From contig OY969903.1 of NCBI GenBank assembly GCA_963704405.1, forward strand, positions 620,001-684,000: a stretch of 64,000 bases of DNA. The letters run 5' to 3'. The position numbers were made by a program, and so were the translations under genes. Below, in pieces: positions 27,201 to 36,443 of this stretch. This stretch comes from MFD01213-c1 sp963704405 (lineage in GTDB: Bacteria; Planctomycetota; Phycisphaerae; Tepidisphaerales; Tepidisphaeraceae). Position 1 is the stretch's first letter, and each line of letters starts with the position of its first letter. The notes beneath the pieces are model-generated. The model was not told where the DNA came from and did no database searches. It saw only the letters and a program-made list of their open reading frames with translations.

Positions 27201-28850
27201 AACGGCGGAACCGTGCAGGCCGGGGCGAGCGATGTGTCCGTGCTGAATCCATTCCAACTTGCGCTGGACAGCACTGTTTCGGGATTGTCGTCGCTGACAA
27301 CCTCTGCCAAGCTCACGGTCAATGCGAGCAAGGCGCTGACGAATAATATTGTGGCGGGAAAGAAGCTCACGCTGGGGCAGCTTTCGCTGACGAGCAGCAT
27401 CACCAGCCGCACGCTGACGCTCGCGGGGAGCGGCGATACCGTCGTGAGCGGCACGGTCGATCAAGGATCGAGCACGGGCAGCAGCATCAACAAGACCGGC
27501 ACCGGTATGCTGACGTTGAACGGCAGCTCGATGACGGTCGCCACAACGGTTGTTAGCGGCGGAACGGTGTTGCTGGGCGCTTCAGGCGTTCTTCCGAGCG
27601 GTACGATCACTGTCAACAGCGGCGGGGCGGTTGGTTATGCCGGTGGCATTCAGAATGCCACCTTCCTTGGAAAGGTGCAGGCCGGCAGTGGCGGCGCGTT
27701 TGCGATCGCATCGGCCGCGGATGCGTCGACGAGCATCAATTTCGGTACAGCGCCGGCGGCGTGGAGCAACATGGGCCTGGGCGCGGTGAACAACACCGCC
27801 AGCTATACCTACACAGGCACTCTGGCGCCCAATGGTTTGAACTGGCGGCTGGGTGGTGGCAATGGAACATTGAACTACAACGCGGTTTTGAATGACGCCA
27901 ACGGAGCGGGAACCAACCTGGTTATCCTCGGCGGTGGCAATGGCACCGTCGCGCTGGGCGGGGTTGAGACGTATACGGGCAATACCACGGTGAATGCGAA
28001 CGAGACGTTGCTTGTGAACGCCGCCGCGGCGCTGCCGGCGACGACGACCTTAACCATCAACGGCGTCACAACCTTCGCGGCGGCGACCAGCGGGATCAAA
28101 ACACGCACGCTGGCAGGCTTAACGATCAACAGCGGCGGACAGTTGAACCTGGCCAATCCGGTGTTGCACGCCAACCGCACGTTGCTGGTGACAACAGGGA
28201 TGACCATCAGCGGAACGCTTGGCGCGTGGCAGGGCAAGATCGACATCGCCGGCAATGACATGGATGTGAAGCTCGGCAACCTCACCAACATCACGGATCA
28301 GCTCAAGAGCGGGATCAATCTGGCGAGTGGCGGATTCTGGGATGCGGCGAGCGGGATCGTGAGCTCCGCCGCCGCCGGCGATGCAACACATCTCACCACC
28401 ATCGGCGCCATCTCCAATGATGACGGCACCGGCAATCCGATCTACGGCACGGGGACCAGCCACGGGTTGTTTGACGGGCAGAATCCGGCCGCCACTGATG
28501 TGCTGGTGAAATACACTTATTTTGGTGATGCGGATCTTTCGGGAAAAGTTGACGGGAATGACTACGTGAAGATCGACAACGGCTTCCTGCATGGATTGAC
28601 TGGCTGGTTCAATGGTGACTTTAACTATGACGGCGTCATTGATGGATCGGACTATTCGCTGATCGACAACGCATTCAACATGCAGCCAACAGGAGCGGGT
28701 GGGACACTTGGCGGATCATCGGGATTGATCGCGAGCACGGCGGCGGAAGTGGCGGGGCAAGCCGACAGCTCGGCAGTGCCGGAGCCGGCGATGATTGGGA
28801 TGATGGGTATTGGGGCCTTGATGGTTGCCGGTCGTCGACGCCGGCGGTGA
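24225..28850 (+). CDS. Giant autotransporter-type beta-strand repeat protein with dockerin-like tail and PEP-CTERM
   Basis: 1541 aa. The N-terminus has a signal peptide (KMLALAAGAGILGMSAVVQA) and then WTGDDSPANNNWTDPFNWGG. About 1200 residues are beta-strand repeats of the autotransporter-associated type (GVNTYTGGTIVSAGTLNLGN, and variants every 90-110 residues), rich in Thr, Ser, Gly and Asn. Near the C-terminus are two dockerin-like Ca2+ loops (YFGDADLSGKVDGNDYVKI and GDFNYDGVIDGSDYSLIDN), and last the sorting signal PEPAMIGMMGIGALMVAGRR, a PEP-CTERM with a hydrophobic stretch and basic end. It is exported and probably cell-surface or matrix bound. GGAGGG lies 6 bases before the ATG at 24225; a frame from 24078 is an upstream extension. 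The 314 bases before it show no other gene. Confidence 0.9.
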   Translation: MSRVDQSGKWIGLSSGGKRKMLALAAGAGILGMSAVVQAAPDTWTGDDSPANNNWTDPFNWGGIAPQANDALIFSGSTGLAPVNDFTAGTQFNGITFDNSADVFVLTGNAINLGGDIVNNSFSLETISLNLALQQATSFNAASGGLSVGGIITGAFGVNVPGSGTLTLSGVNTYTGGTIVSAGTLNLGNNSAVGTGILTLAGGNLQASAARSLTNALSLTADSSVVGSQSITISGATSAAGATTLQNVIASGSFTLGALNLGATGHAATFQFTGIGSTVVSGSLTDSSNSVPLTINSSSGGTVRLSGNNSYSGGTIVSSTGDLILGSNSAAGTGAIQINGGTLESNTTLSIANALKLNASSTIKGKSLTINGLTSATGASTLTNSVSLGFSLQLLGGLEVGATGHAASFTFNGTGATTVGVITDASASIPLTISSGTVTLSGLNSTYAGGTTVSGGTLVLANTSVLGSGALNLSGGTLSASGARSTANSVNLVSNSAIAGSGALTLAGVVSATGADTLTNNSSSTFTISNSLDLGATGHAATFQLSGAGVTAVSGIISDSSASAVPLTINSNVTLSGVNTYTGNTTLSATGSLTLGNASALGTGTLLVNGGVLQSSTPVTVPNAIHLNVNPLISGSTDLTLSGPITANGAGILTNNMFAGTLTLSGSLDLGATSHAAAFAITGGGTTVVNAAVTDTSGVVPLTIDGTNGGFVTLAGAGSTYAGGTTVTNAANVTIGNNNALGAGKLIVGGSSDILTPVARTIANNVEMPTNAFFDGSLTINGSFTFTGADTLATQISGDSLTLGGNVFLSNSISTPRTVTVNTGTDATNVVTISGQIADSNGAGGAVNLKTTGSGTVVISHSNPVWTGGVTINTGILQVAAASAPLGTGPITFTSTGILQFNGVSPDLSSQIKIGSAGASIDTNGQNVTFASAIGFTGAGKLTKLGLGSLTLSGPSTFTGGVSANAGALIVGANSTSSTAGPLGNSSGSLILNGGTVQAGASDVSVLNPFQLALDSTVSGLSSLTTSAKLTVNASKALTNNIVAGKKLTLGQLSLTSSITSRTLTLAGSGDTVVSGTVDQGSSTGSSINKTGTGMLTLNGSSMTVATTVVSGGTVLLGASGVLPSGTITVNSGGAVGYAGGIQNATFLGKVQAGSGGAFAIASAADASTSINFGTAPAAWSNMGLGAVNNTASYTYTGTLAPNGLNWRLGGGNGTLNYNAVLNDANGAGTNLVILGGGNGTVALGGVETYTGNTTVNANETLLVNAAAALPATTTLTINGVTTFAAATSGIKTRTLAGLTINSGGQLNLANPVLHANRTLLVTTGMTISGTLGAWQGKIDIAGNDMDVKLGNLTNITDQLKSGINLASGGFWDAASGIVSSAAAGDATHLTTIGAISNDDGTGNPIYGTGTSHGLFDGQNPAATDVLVKYTYFGDADLSGKVDGNDYVKIDNGFLHGLTGWFNGDFNYDGVIDGSDYSLIDNAFNMQPTGAGGTLGGSSGLIASTAAEVAGQADSSAVPEPAMIGMMGIGALMVAGRRRRR

Positions 28851-29086
28851 AGGGATGGAATGAGCTGGGGGAGGCGGCGGTTCATTGAGCTGCCGCGCAG
28901 CTTGCACGGGCTGGAGTGTCGCGCTGATGAGGCAGGAGGCGACGTGATTATTGCAGTTTTCTCATGATCCCTCTTCATCTGTGAAGCTGGCTTCGGTGAG
29001 GTGAGTCGAGCCGCGGTTAACCCCTCCCTTGTTTTCATTTCCAAAGACAGCAGTACACTAAAAGCACTGTGTTCGAAGAGCGCGAA

Positions 29087-30201
29087 ATGACTTCCAGCCG
29101 ACAGCCTTATCTTCAGGATGCAAGGTCTATCGTTGTTAAGCTTGGCACGCAGTTGCTCACCAGCAAAGATGGGCGGCTGGATGCGGAGTTTCTTTCGACC
29201 ATCGCGCGGCAAGTCGCAAATTTGCGCGAGCGCGGGACGCTTGTCACGATTGTAAGTTCAGGGGCGATCGGGGCGGGAGTAAGTGAATTGAATCTGCCCA
29301 AACGGCCGACCGATCTGGCCAGGCTGCAGGCGGTGGCGGCGGTGGGGCAGCGGCGGCTCATGGACGCGTGGGCCAAGGCGTTTGGGCCGCACTCAATACA
29401 TGTGGCGCAGTTGCTGCTGACACGGGAAGACATTGATGATCGCACGCGATTCCTCAACGTGCGGAACACGATTCATGCGGTGCATGAACTGGGAAGCATT
29501 CCGATCATTAATGAGAATGACACGATCAGCACGGATGAGCTGGTGAAGATCACGTTTGGGGACAACGATATTCTGGCCGCCCTGGTGGCGCATGCGCTGC
29601 GGGCAGACCTGCTGGTGCTTTTGAGCGTGGTGGATGGAATTCTGGATGCGGATGAAAAGCCGGTTCGGCTGGTGCAGAGCATCGATGCGGCACGCGAGCT
29701 GGTGCGGACGGAAAAGTCGGCCCTGGGCAAAGGGGGAATGGATTCGAAGGTGAACGCCGCCCGTATGGTGACGGACGCAGGGTCGGCGATGGTGGTGGCG
29801 AACGGGCGAATGGAAAATGTTCTGATTCGCCTGATGGCTTATGAAGAGGTGGGGACGCTGTTTGTGCCGGGCGGAAAGAAGATGTCGGGCGCAGCCGCTG
29901 GATTGGGGCGGCACGGCCGGCGGGGACGATTACGGTGGATGAAGGGGCAGTGAAAGCGCTTCTGGAAAAAAATCGCAGCCTGCTGCCGGCGGGGATTGTG
30001 AAGGTTGAAGGGGATTTTGGCCGGGGTGATGTGATCGCCATCGCCGCCGGTGACGGGCGAATCATTGCGCGGGGCTTATCCAATTACACAGCCGGCGATG
30101 TAGAGCGAATCAAAGGAAAGAAAACCCAGGAAGTCCGCGCGACGCTGGCGGAGGGGGCGTATGACGAGGTGGTCCACAGGGACAATCTGGTTGTCGCGTG
30201 A
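29087..30201 (+). CDS. proB: Glutamate 5-kinase (frameshifted)
   Basis: About 371 aa after adding one base near 29886-29891, the normal family length. Phosphorylates glutamate in the first step of proline synthesis. Seen: SIVVKLGTQLLTSKDGRLD, VTIVSSGAIGAGVSELNL, PIINENDTISTDELVKITFG (substrate site), DNDILAALVAHALRADLLVL, and the GGMDSKVNAARMV block of the amino-acid kinase fold. The C-terminal PUA domain (LLPAGIVKVEGDFGRGDVIA, GLSNYTAGDVERIKGK) is in the next frame (29935-30201). The reading SGRSRWIGAARPAGTITVDEG joins the two. The start at 29087 is taken over 29069. Confidence 0.93.
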
Positions 30202-30218
30202 GGCGACAACCAGAAAAA

Positions 30219-30286
30219 TGGAAAATGTGAAGGAAAGCGAGGCGAAAAAGTTTTCGACTTCCGTCTTCACATTTTCCTTTTCCTTC
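30219..30286. terminator. Inverted repeat between convergent proB and PilZ genes
   Basis: GGAAAATGTGAAGGAAA and TTTTCCTTCACATTTTCC-like arms (about 30220-30236 and 30269-30287, imperfect) face each other between two convergent genes, probably a shared terminator. Confidence 0.4.
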
Positions 30287-31184
30287 ATGCCGCCAGGCTG
30301 GTGATGAACGGGGATTTGGCGGCTTGCTGGACTCGGGTAAAGGCGGATTCGAATTCTGAAGGATCGACAAAAATGCCCCAGCCGTTTTTCTTGCCGGGGG
30401 AGTGGATATAGATCCACAGGCGATCACCGACCCGGCGGATTTCAACCGATCGTTCCCAGCCGCAGGTGGTGACGCCGTCGAGCCGCTCGGTTTTGTCGAA
30501 ACCGAAGGCTTCAGAAACGTTGAACGAGCCCGGCGGCGCAATGAGCCGCGCGGGGGCGGGGGTTGGATCCGGCTCGTAGTGCATGATGCCGGTGGAGGTG
30601 GCGGAAGTTGTGGACGAAGCGGGGGCTTCTGATTCGGCTTCAGCTTGTTCGGTTGCTTCTATTTCTGCATTCAAGGATTCGACAAGCTCGGGGAATGCGG
30701 CTTGGGCGATTGCCTGGATTTCAGCGGAGGCTTGAAGCGCGGATTCCAGCACGCTTTCATTCGATTCAGGAAGTGCGAGTTGAGTGAAGTCAGTCGGTGT
30801 CGCCTCTTCGGGCATCTGGCCGGAGACGAGCCGGGCGCCGGTGCGATACATGCCGGCGGCAGAGGGGCGCGTGTGGACTACCTGGAATCGCAGCGGAAGG
30901 GAGCGATTGCCGGCGGGCCATTGCACGTCGAACTCCAGGCCGGTGGGCATCTCATCAGAGTGTAATAGACCCAATCCGGTGGAAGAGACATTGCTGATGG
31001 CGGCGATGACGGTTGGTTCGTCATCGAGCGGATCGATCGGCTCCGGACGCTCGACCAGGGGGAAGAGGGTGAGGTTGCCGCAGCGCGAATGGCGCGTGGC
31101 GCGGCGGGCTTCAACCACCTCCGGTGAACTGCTTCGGGGCCTGGACAACTCGGCATGACTTAATAGTTCGTACAAAGGGAACAT
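30285..31184 (-). CDS. PilZ-like domain protein
   Basis: 299 aa. The N-terminal third resembles a PilZ domain, the c-di-GMP receptor fold: EARRATRHSRCGNLTLFP (Arg-rich RxxxR-type start) then IAAISNVSSTGLGLL (the DxSxxGxxL-type motif with N at the Asp position) and VQWPAGNRSLPLRFQVVHTR. The middle is acidic and Glu/Ala-rich, without predicted fold. The C-terminal part (VSEAFGFDKTERLDGVTTCG, RVGDRLWIYIHSPGKKNGWG) is not recognised. It may respond to c-di-GMP; the domain call rests on one pair of motifs and is moderate. Confidence 0.55.
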   Translation of the reverse strand: MFPLYELLSHAELSRPRSSSPEVVEARRATRHSRCGNLTLFPLVERPEPIDPLDDEPTVIAAISNVSSTGLGLLHSDEMPTGLEFDVQWPAGNRSLPLRFQVVHTRPSAAGMYRTGARLVSGQMPEEATPTDFTQLALPESNESVLESALQASAEIQAIAQAAFPELVESLNAEIEATEQAEAESEAPASSTTSATSTGIMHYEPDPTPAPARLIAPPGSFNVSEAFGFDKTERLDGVTTCGWERSVEIRRVGDRLWIYIHSPGKKNGWGIFVDPSEFESAFTRVQQAAKSPFITSLAA

Positions 31185-31274
31185 GTCGACAGAATCGTCA
31201 CAGTTGGCAGGGGCGTTAAGATCGGATGTGAAATTGGCTTTAAATAGGCAAGAAATTGTCTCAGCGGAGGTTCG

Positions 31275-31679
31275 TTGAAAAGAACACCCTCAAGGGCTCG
31301 AATGAATTTGAATGCGCAGGATTATTGGAAGTATGTCCGATTGAGCCCGGATTCGGTGGTTGAAATGAGCCATCGGCTGTACAAATTCGAAACAATGAAT
31401 CCACACGAACTGACATTGGCCGGGTTTCAGAAACATATCTTCGACAAGTACGAAAAGGTGGATCGGGAGAGGGGAACGCCGAAAACGTTTCTCTGGTTCA
31501 TCGAGGAAGTGGGAGAACTGGCGACAGCGCTGAACGGGGAGGATCGGCAGAATCTTGAGGAAGAATTCGCTGATGTAATCGCGTGGCTATGTACTTTGGC
31601 GAACATCAATGACATCGATCTGGCCGGGGCGGTGGCGAAGAAATATCTGAGTGAAAAGCCGCCGCAGGGGCACAAATGA
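31275..31679 (+). CDS. MazG-like nucleotide pyrophosphohydrolase
   Basis: 95-134 aa. TLAGFQKHIFDKYEKVDRER, FLWFIEEVGELATALNGEDR (the EExxE metal motif) and NLEEEFADVIAWLCTLANI (the ExxD motif) identify an all-alpha NTP pyrophosphatase of the MazG type, which hydrolyses nucleoside triphosphates. The start is uncertain: a TTG at 31275 has GGAGG four bases upstream, while an ATG at 31395 would give a 95-aa protein closer to the domain itself but lacks an obvious ribosome binding site. Confidence 0.8.
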   Translation: MKRTPSRARMNLNAQDYWKYVRLSPDSVVEMSHRLYKFETMNPHELTLAGFQKHIFDKYEKVDRERGTPKTFLWFIEEVGELATALNGEDRQNLEEEFADVIAWLCTLANINDIDLAGAVAKKYLSEKPPQGHK

Positions 31680-31899
31680 TGTTGGACCTGCGAGCTTGGG
31701 ATTTTGTTCGGACATGGCGGGAACGGCTCATCCGTCGTTGAATAACTACGGGTTGATCGTAGGGATTACTGCTTACCCGAAGAAGTCCATAAATATTTGA
31801 CCTAAAATTTAATTCTGTTCACATCCGCCTTCGGTTGATACGCTTGACGGTTCATCTGCTCGTCGGTTGGAGCCTTGCGAGCCCCCAGGAGAACCTCCC

Positions 31900-33699
31900 A
31901 TGCTCATTCAAAGATCATCCCGGCAGAGGATGCTCGGTGTAGTCGCGATATCGTTTGCAGTGGGTCTTTTCCTGTGGTGCCGGACAGCCGGGGCGCAAGG
32001 CTCGCCTAATGCGACGGATCAGGAAGTGGCTTCCGCCGTCGCTTTAAGCGCTCCGATCCCCGCGGGCGCAGCGTATCAGGCAAACTGGAATTCGCTTCAG
32101 CAGAACAGCGTTCCCAAGTGGCTGTCGGACGCCAAATTCGGAATCATGATGCACTGGGGGCTTTATGCTTCGACTGCAACTCACAACGAATGGGACGAGA
32201 AATATATCTACGGCGCCAACAGCGGAATCAGCGATCAATTTACGACGAATTTTGGACCGCGCAATACGTTTGGTTACCTGGATGTATTGGACCCGACCAA
32301 AGGCCCGAATGCGACAGGCGCGGCGGCGTATTCCGCAGCGGGGAGCGCGTATGAGCCGTTCACTGCAGCTAATTTTAACGCCACCGCATGGGCCGCTTTG
32401 TTCAAGGCTTCGGGCGCAAAATATGTGACGATGACCGCCCAGCACCACGATGGGTTTTCGCTTTGGGACAGCAAGGTGAATCCTTTCAACACCGCCAACT
32501 TTGGACCTCATCAGGACCTGGTGGGTGAATTGTCGACGGCGGTACACGCGGCGGGCCTGAAGTTTGGTGTGCAGAATCATGAGATAGAGAATTATGATTT
32601 TGTCGCCCAGAATGTTTCATCGGGCCCGGTGGGTCCGGGAGTTTCGCACTCCGCCGGCAGCCTCACAACGCCGAATGATTTCGGCGGGACGCTGAGTTAT
32701 GTGGACAGCAGCAATGTCACGCACGTCTTAAACCGGCAGGACTTTTATCGCCCGGACCTCAAAACCTTCAGCGACGGAAATGACGCGATGACTCATTTCC
32801 TGGATGACTGGTACCAGCGCAACACGGAATTGATCGATAATTATCATCCGGACCTGATCTGGTTTGATAATGGCATCAATCCCCGCGTACTGGATCCGCT
32901 TAAGGAAAAAATTGCGGCTTACTATTACAACCAGGCTAAAACCTGGGCGGGAAGCCCGCAGGTGACCATCACCGGCAAAAGCGACTCTTATCTCGCCGGA
33001 GCAACGGAGGACTACGAAAAATCCATACCCACTTCACTTCAGGCGGTGCCTTTTCAGGTGGAAGAAACGGTCACCAACGGTTCGAGCTGGGGATATGATG
33101 AACTTGGAGGCAGCAATGCCGGTTTCAACACCAATGTCGGAACTTTTGTCCATCAACTCGTTCATATCACTTCGCTGAATGGCACTCTGCTTCTTAATAT
33201 CGCCCCCAAAGCCGATGGAACCATTCCGCAGCAAGAGCAGGACGACCTGAAGGGAATAGGCGATTGGCTCGCCACTAACGGCGACGCCATTTACAGCACG
33301 CAGCCATGGTTCAAGTTTTCCGAGGGGAGCACCAGTTCAGGCGCTCATACCAGTTCGGACTTCCGCTTCACGACCAAGCAGGGTGTGCTTTATGCCATCA
33401 TGATGGGCTGGCCTTCCAGCGGGTCCACTACCTCAATCCAGTCGCTGGGAACGAGCGACCTGGTGGGAAGCACCATTCAAAGCATTGATTTGCTGGGGTA
33501 TGGTCCGGTCAGCTTCACCCGTGACAGCAACCAGCTAACGATCAACCTCCCGAACGAAAGCCTTCTGGCAGATCCCAATTACGCTTTTGCGTTCAAGATC
33601 ACAGGCACCGGCCTTCAGGTTCCGGAGCCGACATGCCTGGGGCCGATGTGTCTTGGCATGATGATGCTCATCGGGCGCCGTCGAAGATGCGCGAACTGA
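31900..33699 (+). CDS. GH29 alpha-L-fucosidase with PEP-CTERM signal
   Basis: 599 aa. Signal peptide at residues 1-34 (VVAISFAVGLFLWCRTAGA). GH29 blocks: WLSDAKFGIMMHWGLYASTA, AALFKASGAKYVTMTAQHHD with GFSLWDS, and the nucleophile-type DLIWFDNGINPRVLDP (Asp in WFD). Later comes SVHSTSLNGTLLLNIAPKAD-type block (HITSLNGTLLLNIAPKADGT). The C-terminus VPEPTCLGPMCLGMMMLIGR ending RRRRCAN is a PEP-CTERM tail. It removes alpha-L-fucose from oligosaccharides outside the cytosol. AGGAG lies about 9 bases before the ATG. It is convergent with an ABC importer and a second GH29 enzyme (37647-39485), a likely fucose uptake block. Confidence 0.9.
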   Translation: MLIQRSSRQRMLGVVAISFAVGLFLWCRTAGAQGSPNATDQEVASAVALSAPIPAGAAYQANWNSLQQNSVPKWLSDAKFGIMMHWGLYASTATHNEWDEKYIYGANSGISDQFTTNFGPRNTFGYLDVLDPTKGPNATGAAAYSAAGSAYEPFTAANFNATAWAALFKASGAKYVTMTAQHHDGFSLWDSKVNPFNTANFGPHQDLVGELSTAVHAAGLKFGVQNHEIENYDFVAQNVSSGPVGPGVSHSAGSLTTPNDFGGTLSYVDSSNVTHVLNRQDFYRPDLKTFSDGNDAMTHFLDDWYQRNTELIDNYHPDLIWFDNGINPRVLDPLKEKIAAYYYNQAKTWAGSPQVTITGKSDSYLAGATEDYEKSIPTSLQAVPFQVEETVTNGSSWGYDELGGSNAGFNTNVGTFVHQLVHITSLNGTLLLNIAPKADGTIPQQEQDDLKGIGDWLATNGDAIYSTQPWFKFSEGSTSSGAHTSSDFRFTTKQGVLYAIMMGWPSSGSTTSIQSLGTSDLVGSTIQSIDLLGYGPVSFTRDSNQLTINLPNESLLADPNYAFAFKITGTGLQVPEPTCLGPMCLGMMMLIGRRRRCAN

Positions 33700-33912
33700 A
33701 TGAAGGTCGCTCACACAATAATCACGTTTAGAGCATCTCTACTCCGGTTGTAGCACATACCCGCAGCGACGCATGAAGCTGGCGGCATTGTCGGCGCGCT
33801 GATGCTGACCGGACGCTGGAGGCGTAGTTGGATGTGCTCCATGTCCTTCCCGTTCCCGCCGGAATATCGAGAGAGAACAGCGGCATCTGCGGCCACAAGT
33901 CATCGGCCTGGT

Positions 33913-34950
33913 TCAGGTGAGCTTGCGCTGGCGCAGTTGATCGAGCGTGACGGCGAGGATGATGATGCCGCCGGTAACGATTTGCTGTACGGAATTGGAC
34001 AAACCTACCTTGGTGCATCCCACGTTGACGACGGTCATGATGAGCGCGCCGATGAGGGAACCCAGGACGCTGCCTTGTCCACCGCTGAGGCTTGCGCCCC
34101 CGATGACGACGGCGGCGATGATATCGAGTTCAAGGCCGGTGGCAGTCGTGGGATCGCCAAGGCCGTTGAGGTAAGAGAATTGAAGCAGCCCGGCGACACC
34201 GGCGAAAAGCGCGCCAAAGACATAGATGAGAATCTTGGCGCGACGGACGCGAACGCCGCAGAGGCGGGCAGTTTGTTCGTTGGAGCCAATGGCGAAGACG
34301 TGCCGGCCGAAGCGGGTATAGCGCAGGACAGCGGCGACGAAAATCGTCAGCAGGAACATGATCCACACGCCCGGCGGAAATAACATCCAGTGTTCGCCGG
34401 GGCGGAGGGTGCGGAGCAGGTCATTCAATCGGGTGGAGGGGGGGAAGATTTCGGATTCGTTTGCGGAAAGTTTTGCGATGCCGCGCACCGCGCCCCAGAG
34501 GCCGAGGGTAACGATGAAGGGGGTGAGGTTGAGCCAGGTGACCAGCACGCCGATGACGAGTCCGACCACTGACCCGGTGGCGATACCTATGGCGGCGGCG
34601 ATCAGCGGATTCACATCATGGGCCAGTAGCTGCGCGATGATGACGGTGCAGAGGGCGATGTTGGACCCGACGGACAAATCAATTCCGCCGGAGATGATGA
34701 TGACCGTTGCGCCCAGTGCGGCAGTGGCGACGACCGCCGTTTGCAGGAGCATGATCTGCATGTTGTCGGAATTGAGGAATGTGCGAGGCTCCAGGACGGA
34801 GAAGAGGGCAAAGACAAAGATGAGGCCGATGATCGGGCCAAGCTTGCTGAGCATTGCATAACCGCTGCGGACAGAAAGGGAGTTGTAGTCGAGCACAGGA
34901 GGCGCCTGTGGCGGCGCGGCGGGGGGGATGGATGTAATCTGGGAGGTCAT
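33913..34950 (-). CDS. Sugar ABC transporter permease (ribose/RbsC type)
   Basis: 345 aa inner-membrane permease of the BPD_transp_2 family. About eight hydrophobic helices; family blocks GATVIIISGGIDLSVGSNIA, VGLVIGVLVTWLNLTPFIVT, FAIGSNEQTARLCGVRVRRA, and DIIAAVVIGGASLSGGQGSV. The ATG at 34950 overlaps the end of the ATPase gene by 4 bases (34947-34950), so they are translationally coupled. It is the last gene of the SBP-ATPase-permease operon on the minus strand. Substrate is inferred, from the flanking GH29 enzymes, to be fucose or a fucosylated sugar. Confidence 0.92.
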   Translation of the reverse strand: MTSQITSIPPAAPPQAPPVLDYNSLSVRSGYAMLSKLGPIIGLIFVFALFSVLEPRTFLNSDNMQIMLLQTAVVATAALGATVIIISGGIDLSVGSNIALCTVIIAQLLAHDVNPLIAAAIGIATGSVVGLVIGVLVTWLNLTPFIVTLGLWGAVRGIAKLSANESEIFPPSTRLNDLLRTLRPGEHWMLFPPGVWIMFLLTIFVAAVLRYTRFGRHVFAIGSNEQTARLCGVRVRRAKILIYVFGALFAGVAGLLQFSYLNGLGDPTTATGLELDIIAAVVIGGASLSGGQGSVLGSLIGALIMTVVNVGCTKVGLSNSVQQIVTGGIIILAVTLDQLRQRKLT

Positions 34951-36443
34951 GCGGCCTCCATCGCGCCGGTGGCTTGCAGCATAATTTTGTGTTCGTTGGT
35001 TTCAGAAACAGGGACGGCCGGTCCGAGCCGGCCTTTGCACATCACCGCGATGCGATCGCAGGCGCCGAGCAGTTCGGGGAGATAGCTGCTGACCATCAGC
35101 ACCGCTTTGCCTTTGCAGGCAAGTTCGTCAATGAGTTTGTAAATCTGAGCTTTGGAACCGACATCGATGCCGCGGGTGGGTTCGTCGAGCAGGAGGACGT
35201 CGACATCGTGATGAAGCAGCCGCGCGATGGCGACCTTCTGTTGATTGCCGCCGGACAGATCGCCAACCCGCTGGCGGGGAGAGCGGCAGCGGACGGCGAG
35301 CTTTTGAATCCAGTTGGAAGACTCGGCGTCCTGCCGCGCGGGGCTTACCAGCGGGCCGAGATGGGTCATGGTGATGTTGTCGGCGATGCTCAATGTCAGG
35401 GCAAGCCCTTCGGATTTGCGGTCTTCGCTGACCATGCCCATGCCTTCGTTCCAGCGCTGCGCTGGAGTGGCGATGCCGCTGCAACCCGCAACTTTGATCT
35501 GACCGCTGCGAACGCGATCCAGTCCGAAAAGCGTGCGGAGGAATTCAGTGCGGCCAGCGCCAATCAGCCCGGCGATGCCGACCACTTCGCCTCGGTGAAG
35601 GGTGAGGCTGGCGTCGATCGGCTTGCCGCGGCCGGCGAGGTTTGTCACTTCAAGCATCGCCTCGCCTTGCCGGCGCGCTGAGCGCGGATAAAGGTCTTCC
35701 ACATCGCGGCCAACCATCATTGAAATGATTTGCGAGGTGGGGGCAGAAGCGGTGATACCGCCACCAACGCTGCGCCCGTCGCGGAGCACCGTGAAGCGGT
35801 CGGAGATCTCGCGCACCTCCTCCAGAAAATGCGAGATGTAAATAATCGCCAGGCCCTGCTCCTTAAGATGATTGACGAGCTCAAAAAGCCGGCGGATATC
35901 GGACTGGGTGAGGCTGCTTGTCGGTTCATCAAGAACCAGCACACGGCAGCCAATGGCCACCGCTCGCCCGATCTCCACAAGCTGCTGCTCGGCGATGGAA
36001 AGCTCGGCCAGCGGAGCATCGGGGCGAATGTCCGGTCGGCCAAGCTGGGCCATCGCGTCAGCGGCGCGCTGGCGCATCTGCGGCCAATTCATCACAGGCC
36101 CGAGCATCGGTTCCATTCCCAGCAGGATATTCTCCATCACCGTGAGATGACGCGCGAGGGAGAGTTCCTGGTAGATCATCGCCACGCCGGCCCGGCGGGC
36201 ATCGAGGGGGTTGCGCGGGCTATAGAGTTTGCCGTCGAGCCACATCTGCCCTTCGTCCGGCTGATGAGCGCCGGAGAGGGTCTTCATGAGCGTGCTTTTG
36301 CCGGCGCCGTTTTCACCGACCAGCGCCAGAACTTCGCCGGGATCGACATAGAGATCGACGCCGTCGAGCGCAATCGTTGCGCCAAAGCGTTTTTTGACGC
36401 CGTGCATTTTCAGGCGGTGAGGGGTTTGGGGGTCGGGAGGCAT
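34947..36443 (-). CDS. Sugar ABC transporter ATPase (RbsA type, two ATPase domains)
   Basis: 498 aa. First domain: Walker A LVGENGAGKSTLMKTLSG, LSIAEQQLVEIGRAV signature and Walker B VLVLDEPTSSL. Second domain: Walker A is degenerate (GIAGLIGAGRTEFLRT), signature VGDLSGGNQQKVAIARLL, Walker B VLLLDEPTRGIDVG. This asymmetric pair is normal for RbsA/XylG-type proteins, in which the second site is catalytically altered. It couples ATP hydrolysis to import through the permease 33913-34950 and the binding protein 36551-37552. Confidence 0.93.
   Translation of the reverse strand: MPPDPQTPHRLKMHGVKKRFGATIALDGVDLYVDPGEVLALVGENGAGKSTLMKTLSGAHQPDEGQMWLDGKLYSPRNPLDARRAGVAMIYQELSLARHLTVMENILLGMEPMLGPVMNWPQMRQRAADAMAQLGRPDIRPDAPLAELSIAEQQLVEIGRAVAIGCRVLVLDEPTSSLTQSDIRRLFELVNHLKEQGLAIIYISHFLEEVREISDRFTVLRDGRSVGGGITASAPTSQIISMMVGRDVEDLYPRSARRQGEAMLEVTNLAGRGKPIDASLTLHRGEVVGIAGLIGAGRTEFLRTLFGLDRVRSGQIKVAGCSGIATPAQRWNEGMGMVSEDRKSEGLALTLSIADNITMTHLGPLVSPARQDAESSNWIQKLAVRCRSPRQRVGDLSGGNQQKVAIARLLHHDVDVLLLDEPTRGIDVGSKAQIYKLIDELACKGKAVLMVSSYLPELLGACDRIAVMCKGRLGPAVPVSETNEHKIMLQATGAMEAA

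Noticed and set aside
24500..28600. Several long minus-strand frames opposite the beta-strand repeat protein
   Set aside because: They are antisense shadows caused by its repeats and GC bias; no domain or ribosome binding site supports them.
29143..29156. Near-perfect sigma-54 -24/-12 sequence (TGGCAC-N4-TTGC) on the plus strand
   Set aside because: It lies inside proB and encodes the conserved KLGTQLL of the kinase, so the match is explained by coding sequence; no gene starts downstream of it.
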